DNA from: Spirochaetia bacterium
Lineage (GTDB): Bacteria; Spirochaetota; Leptospiria; Leptospirales; Leptonemataceae
NCBI GenBank assembly: GCA_021413825.1
Contig: JAIOPQ010000086.1
Coordinates: forward strand, 1 to 42,949
Length of the DNA stretch: 42,949 nt
Reading direction: 5' to 3'
Notes under the pieces: model-generated
Database searches by the model: none
The model's input: only the letters and a program-made list of their open reading frames with translations
Told to the model about the DNA's origin: nothing
Made by a program: the position numbers and the translations under genes
Shown here: positions 1 to 7,984 of the stretch, in pieces
Layout: every line of letters begins with the position of its first letter
Numbering within the stretch: position 1 is the first letter of the stretch

Positions 1-1
1 T

Positions 2-301
2 GAAGTGATATTCTTCCAACCTGTAAGTCTGGAATCACTTCTGACAATTGTAAAAATCCAGGTTGATAAGCTGATTGCCCGGGCCCTGGAGCAAAGCCTG
101 AAGCTTAAGGTTGACCCGGCCTTGCTTGAATGGCTGGCGAAGCGTGGCCATGATCCGCAGTTTGGAGCAAGGCCGCTTAAGCGGTTGATCCAGAAGGACG
201 TGGGCAATCTGCTTTCGCGCATCATTCTGAAAGGCGAATTCGATACCCAAAAGACGTATACTCTGTCTTTGAAAGACGATCACCCCGTTCTCAAGGGGTG
301 A
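2..301 (+). CDS. clpB: ATP-dependent disaggregase ClpB, C-terminal fragment
   Basis: Only the last 99 codons lie in the window; the frame is open at the left edge, so this is a truncation by the window and not a broken gene. The visible part matches the small C-terminal (D2-small) domain of Hsp100/ClpB: a 'VIFFQP' start of the domain, a helical stretch with IQVDKLIARALEQ, then the signature GHDPQFGARPLKR seen just before the ClpB C-terminus, followed by the ILKGEF strand. In the family this domain closes the second AAA+ module and supports hexamer assembly; ClpB works with DnaK in the cytoplasm to resolubilise aggregates. ClpA/ClpC share the domain, but the lack of a long C-terminal extension and the GARPLKR context favour ClpB. 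The stop codon lies inside a hairpin at 277-304. Confidence 0.88.
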   Translation, partial: EVIFFQPVSLESLLTIVKIQVDKLIARALEQSLKLKVDPALLEWLAKRGHDPQFGARPLKRLIQKDVGNLLSRIILKGEFDTQKTYTLSLKDDHPVLKG

Positions 302-304
302 TCG
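277..304 (+). terminator. Hairpin overlapping the clpB stop codon
   Basis: A 10-bp perfect stem (277-286 with 295-304, core GATCACCCC/GGGGTGATC) encloses an 8-base loop and includes the TGA stop of clpB. No T-tract follows, so it is not a textbook intrinsic terminator; it may protect the 3' end or act with Rho. Confidence 0.4.
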
Positions 305-345
305 CGTCATCGCCTCGAAATTCTTTGCTGGCGTTGCCTGGTCTT

Positions 346-374
346 CCCCAGGGGACTTCTGCGTTCCTCTGGGG
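346..374 (+). terminator. Second hairpin downstream of clpB
   Basis: A 10-bp stem with one G-U pair (CCCCAGGGGA at 346-355 against TTCCTCTGGGG region 365-374) and a 9-base loop. It lies in the 141-base gap between clpB and the cyclase gene. There is no T-run after it. Together with the hairpin at 277-304 it suggests transcript separation between the two genes, but function is inferred only from placement. Confidence 0.35.
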
Positions 375-442
375 TTACTGACCTGGCTGTGTTATTCCAG
401 GAATTGACGTTGTCCGCTCACGCTCGATTGTGAAGGTCGGCC

Positions 443-1603
443 ATGATCAACGCCCCGATTCCTGTCCATGAAGACGAACGTCTGGCTGCACTTCGCAGAT
501 ACGAGATTCTAGATACAGAGTCGGATGAAGTTTTTAACGAGCTAACCCGACTTGCCTCATCTATCCTGAAAGCTCCCATGAGTTTGATTAGCATTGTAGA
601 TGAATCGCGTAACTGGGTGAAGTCTGGAGTGGGAATAGACGCTGGATTCGAGATGAAGCGTGAAATGGCCTTTTGCGCGCATGCAGTTGCGCAGGATGAT
701 ATGCTTGTAGTGCCTGATTTGAAAGAAGACCAGCGCTTCAGCGATCATCCCATGACTGAGCCTCAGGGTGGAGGCGTCCGTTTCTATGCAGGTCAGCAAC
801 TGCGCACAGCAGAGGGACAGAACATTGGAACGCTCTGTGTTCTGGACAACAAGCCGCGTCAGTTCACTCCTGAAGAGCGCGAAACCCTGCGCATCCTGGG
901 TAGGCAGGTAATGTCTCAATTGGATTTGCGGCGGAGTTTGCGCGAATTGACTTTGATGAATCGCAAGGCCCTTGCGCTTGAGTCGATCCTGCGGCGCTAT
1001 ACATCGAGGAGCATCTGGGAACGCGCTGACGTTTCTGCAAGCGTTGGAGGTGTTTCACTCAAGGACGAAGTGCGCGATCATGCATGTTTGTTCCTGGATG
1101 TGGTCGGTTTTACACGTTATGCGGAAACGCACTCCGCCGAAGAAGTGGTCCAGATTCTTAATGATTACTTCAATCCAATCGTACATAAGATCCACGAAGC
1201 GGGAGGCGATGTAGACAAGTTTGTAGGCGATCAGGTGTTTGCGATTTTCGACAGGCCTGAAGCTGCAATCCAGGCCTCCCTTCTGGCTCGTAAATGCATC
1301 GATGATTTAGGCGCGCAGAGATTTGCTGCGGGCAAGACTCATCTGGAATTCAGAATTGGGCTAAACTATGGTCCTGTGGTCAGGGGAAATGTTGGGGGCG
1401 ACTCCCGCAGTGACAATACATTGATTGGCGATGTAGTCAACGTGGCCGCGAGATTACAGAGTGTATGCGAACCAGGCAGGATACTGGCCTCACAATCCAT
1501 TGCAAGCGCCGCAGAAGGCATGGCACGCGTTGAAAAACGTGTTCTATTGAAACTCAAGGGTAAAGAAGAGCCAGTGACGGCGCTCTATCTAGCCCCGCTC
1601 TGA
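443..1603 (+). CDS. GAF-domain class III adenylate cyclase
   Basis: A 386-residue soluble protein. Residues about 12-165 form a GAF domain of the type with an N-terminal DERLAALRRYEILDT start (seen in many bacterial cyclases and kinases). Residues about 211-386 form a class III nucleotide cyclase catalytic domain. Key residues are present: metal-binding Asp219 in FLDVVGFT and Asp263 in KFVGD, Lys259 and Thr326 as the adenine-specifying pair common in bacterial adenylate cyclases, and Asn333 and Arg337 in VNVAARL for the transition state. It should therefore make cAMP in the cytoplasm in response to a small ligand or redox cue bound by GAF. The start is the first ATG after the two clpB hairpins; the ribosome site is weak. 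A stress protein, a response regulator and a DNA repair gene follow on the same strand, but 142 bases separate it from them. Confidence 0.85.
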   Translation: MINAPIPVHEDERLAALRRYEILDTESDEVFNELTRLASSILKAPMSLISIVDESRNWVKSGVGIDAGFEMKREMAFCAHAVAQDDMLVVPDLKEDQRFSDHPMTEPQGGGVRFYAGQQLRTAEGQNIGTLCVLDNKPRQFTPEERETLRILGRQVMSQLDLRRSLRELTLMNRKALALESILRRYTSRSIWERADVSASVGGVSLKDEVRDHACLFLDVVGFTRYAETHSAEEVVQILNDYFNPIVHKIHEAGGDVDKFVGDQVFAIFDRPEAAIQASLLARKCIDDLGAQRFAAGKTHLEFRIGLNYGPVVRGNVGGDSRSDNTLIGDVVNVAARLQSVCEPGRILASQSIASAAEGMARVEKRVLLKLKGKEEPVTALYLAPL

Positions 1604-1745
1604 AACAGCACCGCTGTTTGCCCTTCTCTGGTTGTGTTTCAAATTAATGACAAACCTGCCCATTCCGGCAGCGCCGATTTCTTGATTTTGGGGGTTGCTT
1701 TTTGTTCGGCGGCGCTCCATTCTAGATTTACGAAGGAGTTCAAAG

Positions 1746-2177
1746 TTGGAACGATATATTAAGAAGATACTGGTGCCGGTTGACGGTTCACCTGGCTCAA
1801 AGAAGGCCCTGGAACAGGCCATAGCTCTGGCAGAAACGGCCAAAGCAGCACTAACAGTTCTGGAAGTGATTGAGGATTTTGGACCTTTGCCCGGCTACTA
1901 TGACGCAGCGCCAGAGGGCAGTAATAGGATTACATGGATATCGGAGCAGCGCTTCGAGAAAGTGCATCCAGTTCTGACGGAGACAAAGATTGTCTGGGAT
2001 CGAAAGATCGTTGAAGGATATCCAGCCGAGCAAATCTGCAAAGTTGCAGCGGATGGCAAATACGACCTGATCATGCTGGGTAGCCGGGGGCTTGGGGCCG
2101 TGGCCAGATTTCTGGTTGGTTCGGTTTCGGATCGTGTAGTCCATCACGCTCCATGCACGGTGGCCGTTGTCCGATAA
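1746..2177 (+). CDS. Universal stress protein (UspA family)
   Basis: A 143-residue single Usp domain. The TTG start at 1746 is chosen because AAGGAG at 1733-1738 sits 7 bases before it and translation then begins with [14 protein letters not shown], the usual first strand of the fold; the open frame further upstream has no support. The C-terminal half contains the ATP-binding signature G-x2-G-x9-G-S (GSRGLG...VGS), so this is a nucleotide-binding Usp. Usp proteins are cytoplasmic stress and dormancy factors whose exact target is usually unknown. The next gene starts 8 bases after the stop, and the glycosylase gene follows that, so the three are probably co-transcribed. The order points to a stress and repair setting. 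Confidence 0.88.
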   Translation: MERYIKKILVPVDGSPGSKKALEQAIALAETAKAALTVLEVIEDFGPLPGYYDAAPEGSNRITWISEQRFEKVHPVLTETKIVWDRKIVEGYPAEQICKVAADGKYDLIMLGSRGLGAVARFLVGSVSDRVVHHAPCTVAVVR

Positions 2178-2185
2178 TATGGTGC

Positions 2186-2569
2186 ATGGCAAATGTGGTA
2201 ATTATAGACGATGACCCGATTTCACTTCGGGTTACAGTCGCACTGATTGCAGATATAAATCGGGAATGGACAACCATTGGCTTTGACTCTGCGCTTGCAG
2301 CATTTGACTATCTGGAAAATTCAGATACGGATCCACTTTTTGTTGTGATCGATGTTTTCATGCCGGAGCTCAACGCCTTTGATTTGTTGCGGAATCGCCG
2401 TAAATCAGCTGAAAGCAATTACCCCGTGTTCCTGATGAGTTCGGACGTTACGCGCGATGTGGCGGAGCGCGCCGCCGAGCTGTCACAGATTCGCTGCGTG
2501 TTCGCCAAGCCGCTTAACCCCGGAAGTCTGACGTATCATCTGCTGATGAACGGAATTCGGATTCATTAA
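2186..2569 (+). CDS. Single-domain response regulator (CheY-like receiver)
   Basis: A 127-residue receiver domain with no output domain. The acidic pair is in IIDDDP (Asp8/Asp9), the phospho-acceptor is Asp56 in FVVIDVFMP, the switch Ser lies in FLMSSD and the conserved Lys108 is in FAKPLN, so it should be phosphorylatable. Start is placed at ATG 2186, 8 bases after the usp stop; an earlier in-frame ATG at 2153 would overlap usp by 25 bases and add a non-family leader. With no output domain it must act by binding a partner, like CheY or a phosphorelay shuttle. No kinase is adjacent, so the partner is not evident here. Confidence 0.83.
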   Translation: MANVVIIDDDPISLRVTVALIADINREWTTIGFDSALAAFDYLENSDTDPLFVVIDVFMPELNAFDLLRNRRKSAESNYPVFLMSSDVTRDVAERAAELSQIRCVFAKPLNPGSLTYHLLMNGIRIH

Positions 2570-2572
2570 AGC

Positions 2573-3196
2573 TTGAAACCACAGGAATTCGAAGGGCACC
2601 GCGAGCGCATTCTTTCCTGCACGCTTTGCCAGGGAATGGTTGGTCCGCCGGTTTCAGGCACGGTTCAAAAATCGAAGATAATTTCAGTGGGCCAGGCGCC
2701 AGGTCCGCATGAGGCAAGAATAGGTCACCCGTTTGCATATACGGCAGGTCGCACATTGTTCAAATGGTTTAAGTCCATCGGAATAGAAGAGGAACGCTTT
2801 AGATCGGTGGTGAACATGAGCGCGGTTTGCCGTTGCTTCCCGGGTAAGAATAGAAACCAGAAAGCCGGTGATCGAGTGCCTTCCCGGGAAGAAATCCAGA
2901 ATTGCTCCGGATTCCTTGAATTTGAAATTCAAAAACATAAACCTGAGCTCATAATACCCATAGGAAAGCTTGCGATCGCGGAAGTCATGAAAAAGGAAAA
3001 ATTTTCCCTGACAGAATTAATTGGGACGCAAACAAGGTGCACGTTATACGGCATTGAATTTGATTGCATTCCACTTTCGCATCCATCCGGACTCAATGTA
3101 TGGAATAACATGGAGCCAGGCAAAACCCTGGTTAAAAAAGCACTCCAGAAAATAAAAAGGCATCCAGCCGTTAAGCGGGAATTGCTGAACCTTTAA
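2573..3196 (+). CDS. Uracil-DNA glycosylase, family 4-like (Fe-S)
   Basis: A 207-residue member of the uracil-DNA glycosylase superfamily. Motif A is at about residues 38-53 (VGQAPGPHEARIGHPF), followed by the TAGRTL helix, and motif B with the active-site His is HPSG at 170-173. Four cysteines in the family-4 arrangement (Cys16 and Cys19 in CTLC, a Cys at 86 or 88, and Cys111) suggest a [4Fe-4S] cluster. The enzyme would remove uracil from deaminated DNA to start base excision repair. The start is a TTG directly after the regulator's stop; the first internal ATG would remove the CxxC pair, so the TTG is preferred even though the ribosome site is weak. It is the last gene of the usp-regulator-glycosylase row. 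Confidence 0.82.
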   Translation: MKPQEFEGHRERILSCTLCQGMVGPPVSGTVQKSKIISVGQAPGPHEARIGHPFAYTAGRTLFKWFKSIGIEEERFRSVVNMSAVCRCFPGKNRNQKAGDRVPSREEIQNCSGFLEFEIQKHKPELIIPIGKLAIAEVMKKEKFSLTELIGTQTRCTLYGIEFDCIPLSHPSGLNVWNNMEPGKTLVKKALQKIKRHPAVKRELLNL

Positions 3197-3224
3197 TCCC
3201 TATTGAGGAGATTGGAAGAACTGC

Positions 3225-3674
3225 TTAGTTGATTGAGCATCCCTGGCCTGCGCGCGGAGGTTCTTTCTTCTTTTCTATGCAATCGTCGCCGGTTTTGCTC
3301 TTCTTTATCTCAGCGCTGGATGGCTTTTGCTTTTGCGGTTTTCCTGTGGGTGCTGGAGGGTTTGCCGGTGGCAGCGACAACAGCACGCCGCCGAAACTTT
3401 GATAACGGCTAAGTGCGTCTGTTTTGATTGCGTAATTGGGTGCAAGGCTCGTATGACATGATTGGCAGGTAAGTCCGGCTTGTTTCTTTTGTGCTTCTTT
3501 CAAGAATCGTTTCGCATAGTCTTTTGCTGCTTTCTGGCCACCACGCTGACAGGCATCCTTGTAACCCGCCGTCATAAAAGACGTACGCTTGCATGCCTCA
3601 TCGGCGTGGAGGGGCATGCAGAAGAGGGGGATGAATGCAGAAACTATCAACAATCCAATTCGCCTTTGTTTCAT
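3225..3674 (-). CDS. Small exported protein with one haem c motif
   Basis: 149 residues. The start at 3674 is preferred because GAGG lies 5 bases upstream and translation then begins with MKQRR and a hydrophobic core ending at HADEACKR, a clear Sec signal peptide. A single CxxCH motif (CQSCH, residues 70-74) predicts covalent attachment of one haem c in the periplasm. The C-terminal 50 residues are low-complexity, rich in Pro, Lys and Ser, and contain two further cysteines. I cannot place it in a named cytochrome family; the region before the motif is helical and rich in Lys and Gln. It is transcribed away from the thiolase gene, with a shared upstream region at 3675-3831. A small electron carrier or a haem-bearing sensor are both possible. 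Confidence 0.7.
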   Translation of the reverse strand: MKQRRIGLLIVSAFIPLFCMPLHADEACKRTSFMTAGYKDACQRGGQKAAKDYAKRFLKEAQKKQAGLTCQSCHTSLAPNYAIKTDALSRYQSFGGVLLSLPPANPPAPTGKPQKQKPSSAEIKKSKTGDDCIEKKKEPPRAGQGCSIN

Positions 3675-3831
3675 AATGACCTCGTTCAGCAATTTGACGC
3701 CAACATAGGACGATTTGTCCAGTCAAAAGGTGCGCGCATTTCTGGGTCGAGTTTACGTGTTGAGTTCAACCGATACGGAACGGCTCGGGTTTTTTCATTG
3801 CCCGGCCTGCGCACCCTTTGAAGTCTGGTGA

Positions 3832-5178
3832 ATGCGTTTTCAAACATCGGACGGCGACAAACTTGTAATTGCGGGTGCACTGCGCACTCCTATCGGTCAG
3901 GCAGGTAAAACCCTGGCTGATATTGAATCTTACGAACTGGGCTGCCAGGTTGCAGAAGCACTCTTTAAAAAGACGGGCCTTGACCGTTCTAAAATCGACG
4001 GTGTAGTGGCTGGCGAAATCAATCAATCCTCAAGAGCGCCTAACGTTGCGCGCGTCATGGCTGTAAAGCTTGGGCTGCCACTCGAATCTACTGCGGCTAC
4101 CGTTGCAAATAATTGCGTGAGCGGTTACGAAGCTCTTGTGGACGCTTCGCGTAGAATTCTAATTGGTGAGGGCAGTGTTTACCTGGTCTCCGGGCTTGAA
4201 AGCATGAGCAGAATTCCAATTTACTTAAAAGGCGCGCGCGAGAACTCCAAGACAGCCACTGTAGACAAGCTCAAAGCTAACTGGGCCGATGCGCTTGCAG
4301 CTGGCGTTGACGCAGTTGATGGCGTTGAAGAAGGCCTGACGGATCCAATTCGCAACTTAAACATGGCGATGACTGCAGAAGTTGCAGCACAGAACTATGC
4401 TCTGACAAAGGACACCCTTGACACCTATGCACATCAATCGTATAAAAAAGCCTACGATGCAATCGTCGCAGGAAAGTATCGTCCGTACCAGGTAAGTGTA
4501 AAAGCAGGTGACGAACTCCTGGAAGACGATGAGTTTATCATGAGCAAGACAGGCATGGTTGAGAATCCAGATCGTTTCAAAAAAGCAAGTCCACTCTTTG
4601 ATTCAAAATACATGTCCCTCAAACAGTTCTATGAACTGTATGGCCAGTGGATGCGCGTAAAATTCGAGGAAGGAAAATCTCAAGCAACTACAACACTTTT
4701 CAATGCATGCCCTCGGTCTGATGGCGCCGGCGCTCTCATTGTCACTACGGAGAAGCGCGCAAAAGAACTGGGCCTCAAGCCATTGGCAGCATTGAAGAGC
4801 TGGGGTATGTATGGAGTTGATCCTGCCTATATGGGAATTGGAATGGCTCCGGCCATGAAAACTGCGATCGACCGCGCCGGCATGAAATGGACCGATGTGA
4901 AAGGTTTTGAAATCCATGAAGCGTTTGCAGCAACTGCAATGGGAAGCATGCGCCATGTGAAAGAGAACTGGGGCTTTGATCTTGAGCAGGCAAACGCAGA
5001 CGGAAAAGTAAATCCGCATGGAGGAACTCTGGCAATGGGTCATCCGCTCGGAGCAACCGGCCTTCGCGTTGTAATCAACCAATTGATGCACATGGAACAG
5101 AAAAACGTAGAAAACTGTATTGGCGTAATTTGTGCTGGTGGCGGTGTGGGCGGATCTGTTTTACTTGAAAAAGTTTAA
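3832..5178 (+). CDS. Acetyl-CoA acyltransferase / 3-ketoacyl-CoA thiolase
   Basis: A 448-residue thiolase. The catalytic set is complete: nucleophile Cys95 in NNCVSGYEAL, His362 in HEAFAA, His404 in the GGTLAMGHPLGATG signature and the second Cys434 in CAGGGVGG. The HEAFA form (not NEAFA) is the one found in FadI and trifunctional-protein beta subunits, so degradation of longer 3-ketoacyl-CoA is more likely than acetoacetyl-CoA formation. It is about 50 residues longer than the usual 390-400, with the extra length around residues 225-285. It would work in the cytoplasm in fatty-acid beta-oxidation, which spirochaetes of this group depend on for carbon. A DUF4399 lipoprotein gene follows 21 bases later, and a strong terminator ends the unit. 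Confidence 0.87.
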   Translation: MRFQTSDGDKLVIAGALRTPIGQAGKTLADIESYELGCQVAEALFKKTGLDRSKIDGVVAGEINQSSRAPNVARVMAVKLGLPLESTAATVANNCVSGYEALVDASRRILIGEGSVYLVSGLESMSRIPIYLKGARENSKTATVDKLKANWADALAAGVDAVDGVEEGLTDPIRNLNMAMTAEVAAQNYALTKDTLDTYAHQSYKKAYDAIVAGKYRPYQVSVKAGDELLEDDEFIMSKTGMVENPDRFKKASPLFDSKYMSLKQFYELYGQWMRVKFEEGKSQATTTLFNACPRSDGAGALIVTTEKRAKELGLKPLAALKSWGMYGVDPAYMGIGMAPAMKTAIDRAGMKWTDVKGFEIHEAFAATAMGSMRHVKENWGFDLEQANADGKVNPHGGTLAMGHPLGATGLRVVINQLMHMEQKNVENCIGVICAGGGVGGSVLLEKV

Positions 5179-5199
5179 CATCAAAGCAAAGGAGTTTAT

Positions 5200-5610
5200 A
5201 TGCGTATTATTGCAAGTCTGATCGTTCTAGTGGCATTCACTGCATGCAAGAAGGCTGAAAAGCCTGAAGTGCCTGCAGCAGAGCGCGTTCTTTTCACCCA
5301 ACCCCTGGATGGCGCAACGGTTACGTCGCCTGTGAAAGTTGTCATGGCTGTGGAAGGTATGACCGTTAAGCCAGCGGGTGAAATTGTTCCAGGCACTGGA
5401 CATTTCCATATCTTGATTGATGCTGATGTGCCAGAAGAAGGAAAGATTGTTCCTGCAGATGACAATCACAAACATTATGGCAAAGGCCAAACAGAAACCG
5501 AACTGACCCTAAAACCGGGCTCGCATAAACTGACCCTTTTGTTTGCAGATGGAATGCACCAATCGTATGGCGCAAGACTCTCGCAAACGATTCAAGTTAC
5601 AGTTAAATAA
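5200..5610 (+). CDS. DUF4399 family lipoprotein
   Basis: 136 residues preceded by a good ribosome site (AAAGGAG). The N-terminus has a positive start, a hydrophobic core and a lipobox FTAC, giving a predicted lipid-modified Cys16 followed by KKAEK. The mature part carries the DUF4399 pattern: LFTQPLDGATV, a GHFHILID core with two His, HKHYGKGQTE and the C-terminal HKLTLLFADG. The His-rich core suggests metal binding, which is inference; the family has no firm function. It lies directly downstream of the thiolase with which it probably shares a transcript. Confidence 0.8.
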   Translation: MRIIASLIVLVAFTACKKAEKPEVPAAERVLFTQPLDGATVTSPVKVVMAVEGMTVKPAGEIVPGTGHFHILIDADVPEEGKIVPADDNHKHYGKGQTETELTLKPGSHKLTLLFADGMHQSYGARLSQTIQVTVK

Positions 5611-5621
5611 TTTCCGATTAC

Positions 5622-5655
5622 AAGATCACGGGAGCAATCCCGTGATTTTCTTTTT
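5622..5655 (+). terminator. Intrinsic terminator after the thiolase-lipoprotein unit
   Basis: A perfect 8-bp stem ATCACGGG/CCCGTGAT (5625-5632 with 5639-5646), extendable by A-T and G-T pairs to 5622-5649, has a 6-base loop and is followed by a T-rich stretch to about 5655. It fits a Rho-independent terminator for the plus strand. The diguanylate cyclase gene on the other strand ends at 5695 and may also use the hairpin, though its downstream side lacks a T-run. Confidence 0.85.
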
Positions 5656-5694
5656 CGAGAGAAATTCATCCGTATCCATCTGTGGGTAGTTCTT

Positions 5695-7287
5695 TTACTT
5701 AGTGCCCGCGCTCGAAGCCAGGCGTTTGCGTAAGAAGCTTCTGATCCAGGTAGTGCGGGTTTTTCGTTTTTGCGAATACATTCTTTGATCCGCGTTCTGG
5801 ATTGCATCATGAAGACTTGTCTCTATTGTCTCGATTCCGTAGGCAAATGCCGCAGGCAGATCCCCCAGGCGAAGCTGGAAATCTTCCGTCACTCGACCCA
5901 TATCTGATTCGTTTCCCTTTCGCACAAGTATGACGAATTCATCACCGCCAGTACGAATGATCATATCGCCTTCATGAGTATGCATTTGCGCGCTCTTTAC
6001 CCATTCAATTAACACTCTGTCTCCGGCCTGATGCCCGTACTTGTCGTTGATGTTTTTGAAATCGTTCATGTCGATTAGAACAACGGAATCTCCCGGCCCG
6101 GTGACAATCTCATCCATCACAAAACGATTGAATGCCCCGGTTAAAGGATCGGTTCTGGATTGTTTGTAAGCCGTGCGGAAATCTTCGTGCAATCGTCCAA
6201 ATTCTTCAATCATGTTATAAACAACGCTCACGATGGCGAACACGTATCCAATCTGAATCATGAATATGTGTGAATTGGAAGATATCATTGAAATCATGCT
6301 GCCAATTAGCGTGAAATAGAAGAATGCTACTGCAAATACAATGACGTTATGGCGCGTGCGATAGGCTATGATAAACAGGCACAGCCAGTTCAGTTGTGCC
6401 AGGCCTGCAGCATAGACGCTTAACGTCTTGAGCTGCGCCAGGTTCGGTGCGTACAGAACCAATCCCACGGCAATAAGGGTGGACACAGTTGTAAATCGCG
6501 CAAGGAACGTACGCTTTCTTGTATAGACTTCGATGGCCATGAGCATTAGAAGGGGTGCAATGTATCCAGCGCTCAACATTAGCTTGCGCGCCAGGAGATA
6601 AAAAGCAAGCGAGCCCGTATCGCTTCGCATTGCAAAATCAAACAAGTAAAATGCACCGAGCAAAACACCCGCTGTGTTCAGCCAGTAGGCTTTGCGCAGT
6701 CTTCTGTCGATTCGAGCATAGTAGCTCTGTAGTGCCGCCAGGGCTAGAATCACACCGACTACCAGCCAGTAGAGTTCGCCAAAAAGAACGTTCGTAAGCC
6801 AGCGGAATAAGACATGATTGTGCGCCTTGACCACATACGGCAGCTCACGAATTCCCAGATCGTATGCACCAAGGATTTGAATTGAAAGGGTTGTGTTGCG
6901 TTCGCTATAAGCGTCGGGTAAGTCTATCCAGTGAAAGCCCGTCCAGATATTTCCGGTGCCTCCAGGGGCTCCAATGGACGAGATAGCATTCCCATCAATG
7001 GAGACAACGATGCGATTTCCAGAAACACGCGGTAGGACCAGCGCCGATCCGATGGGGTAGTTTAATTTTTGTTCAAGGCGAATGACCGTGGGCGCATCGA
7101 CCAGCGTATAGAACGGGATTTCCTGAGTCTTGCCAGGATTGCCAGCGGACCAGGTCCGTGGTAGAGTTTCTCCGCGCGGTCGGTATAATTCCTGTATGAG
7201 AAGATACGCAGCAGCATAACTCAGCAGTGCAAGTAGAATGGTGGGAAACCGCCCCTGAAAGAACCGGCGAATGCGGTAGGTCTCCAT
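5695..7287 (-). CDS. 7TM membrane diguanylate cyclase (GGDEF)
   Basis: 530 residues. One N-terminal membrane helix (about 15-33) is followed by a periplasmic beta-rich domain (about 40-155) like the jelly-roll sensors of 7TMR-DISM proteins. Seven membrane helices follow at about 160-360, then a GGDEF domain from about 370 to 510. The active site GGDEF is intact at residues 447-451, with the upstream DMNDFKNINDKYGH substrate loop complete, so it should make c-di-GMP. The inhibitory I-site (RxxD five residues before GGDEF) is altered: Asp441 is kept but the Arg position is His438. It is the last gene of a minus-strand series after serA and the CBS gene and is preceded by a structured leader at 7315-7374. 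Confidence 0.86.
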   Translation of the reverse strand: METYRIRRFFQGRFPTILLALLSYAAAYLLIQELYRPRGETLPRTWSAGNPGKTQEIPFYTLVDAPTVIRLEQKLNYPIGSALVLPRVSGNRIVVSIDGNAISSIGAPGGTGNIWTGFHWIDLPDAYSERNTTLSIQILGAYDLGIRELPYVVKAHNHVLFRWLTNVLFGELYWLVVGVILALAALQSYYARIDRRLRKAYWLNTAGVLLGAFYLFDFAMRSDTGSLAFYLLARKLMLSAGYIAPLLMLMAIEVYTRKRTFLARFTTVSTLIAVGLVLYAPNLAQLKTLSVYAAGLAQLNWLCLFIIAYRTRHNVIVFAVAFFYFTLIGSMISMISSNSHIFMIQIGYVFAIVSVVYNMIEEFGRLHEDFRTAYKQSRTDPLTGAFNRFVMDEIVTGPGDSVVLIDMNDFKNINDKYGHQAGDRVLIEWVKSAQMHTHEGDMIIRTGGDEFVILVRKGNESDMGRVTEDFQLRLGDLPAAFAYGIETIETSLHDAIQNADQRMYSQKRKTRTTWIRSFLRKRLASSAGTK

Positions 7288-7314
7288 TGGTTCAACTCAG
7301 TTATCGGCTCCAGA

Positions 7315-7374
7315 CTCGGCGACAAGCAATTTCGTCCGCAGGGGACGCCCTGATTGCTTGCAGTCAGTGCCGAG
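7315..7374 (-). other. Nested three-stem inverted repeat between CBS gene and diguanylate cyclase
   Basis: Three nested stems share one axis: CTCGGC/GCCGAG (7315-7320 with 7369-7374), AAGCAAT/ATTGCTT (7324-7330 with 7353-7359) and CGTCC/GGACG (7333-7337 with 7343-7347). Together they form one long interrupted hairpin that fills most of the 97-base gap. It ends 27 bases before the cyclase start codon. It could be a terminator for serA-CBS, an attenuator or a cis-acting RNA for the cyclase. No T-tract follows, so plain termination is not well supported. Confidence 0.5.
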
Positions 7375-7384
7375 CCTAAGGCTT

Positions 7385-7984
7385 TCAGGGATGGTTTTTT
7401 TGCATGAAGTGTGCTATTTCTGCCAGGTTCTCTGCAACATCATAGGTCTGAATAGAAATACCGAGCTGGCGAGCAATTTGAGTAAGCGAAAAAATTCCGC
7501 GAACCGTAGGCTCGTTGCGTGAACCCTGGTTATCTACCACAAGCGCATGCTGACGATGATGGTGCTTGAGTGTTTCCAGGATATCGCCCACGCGCGCATT
7601 TGAAACTTCCTGGATATTGAGCGCATCCATTCCGCTCTGATCTGTCATAACATCCTGGACTTTGAGATCTTTCACGGCCCCGCCGTTTTTCTGAACGTAC
7701 TGAATAGGCCTTTCGCCCTGGATATCGTTGGCTGTGATCACGCCGATTATGCCGTCTGTATAATCTGTAACAAGTAGCATGCGAACGCCACGCTGGATCA
7801 TTTTCTGTTTAGCCGACTCCATGGACTCTCCAGGATGGATGGTCACGGCTGAGGTCTTTTTCAAGTCAGTCATAACTTCCATGGCTGGATTTGCCAGAGT
7901 TACGGGTGCATGCCTGTGGTGATCCGGCCTGTGAAAGGAAATGTTTTGCTCTAATGTGGAAGCTTTAATGACTTTGTAACTCAT
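7385..7984 (-). CDS. Tandem CBS-domain protein
   Basis: 199 residues with two CBS domains, at about 35-100 (VMTDLKKTSAVTIHPGES...VTANDI) and about 112-190 (VQDVMTDQS...VVDNQGS...RGIFSLTQIARQLG). No enzymatic domain is attached. Paired CBS domains normally form a Bateman module that binds adenosyl nucleotides in the cytoplasm. The gene overlaps serA by 4 bases (ATGA), implying translational coupling and a near-equal supply of the two proteins. A role in adjusting serine synthesis to energy state is an inference from this coupling; CBS proteins of this stand-alone type are usually uncharacterised. Confidence 0.83.
   Translation of the reverse strand: MSYKVIKASTLEQNISFHRPDHHRHAPVTLANPAMEVMTDLKKTSAVTIHPGESMESAKQKMIQRGVRMLLVTDYTDGIIGVITANDIQGERPIQYVQKNGGAVKDLKVQDVMTDQSGMDALNIQEVSNARVGDILETLKHHHRQHALVVDNQGSRNEPTVRGIFSLTQIARQLGISIQTYDVAENLAEIAHFMQKNHP

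Noticed and set aside
404..432. TTGACG as a -35 element before the adenylate cyclase
   Set aside because: No acceptable -10 lies at 16-18 bases, and the transcript would start almost at the ATG.
3760..3771. GTTGA/TCAAC mini-palindrome upstream of the thiolase
   Set aside because: Five-bp arms are too short to separate from chance.
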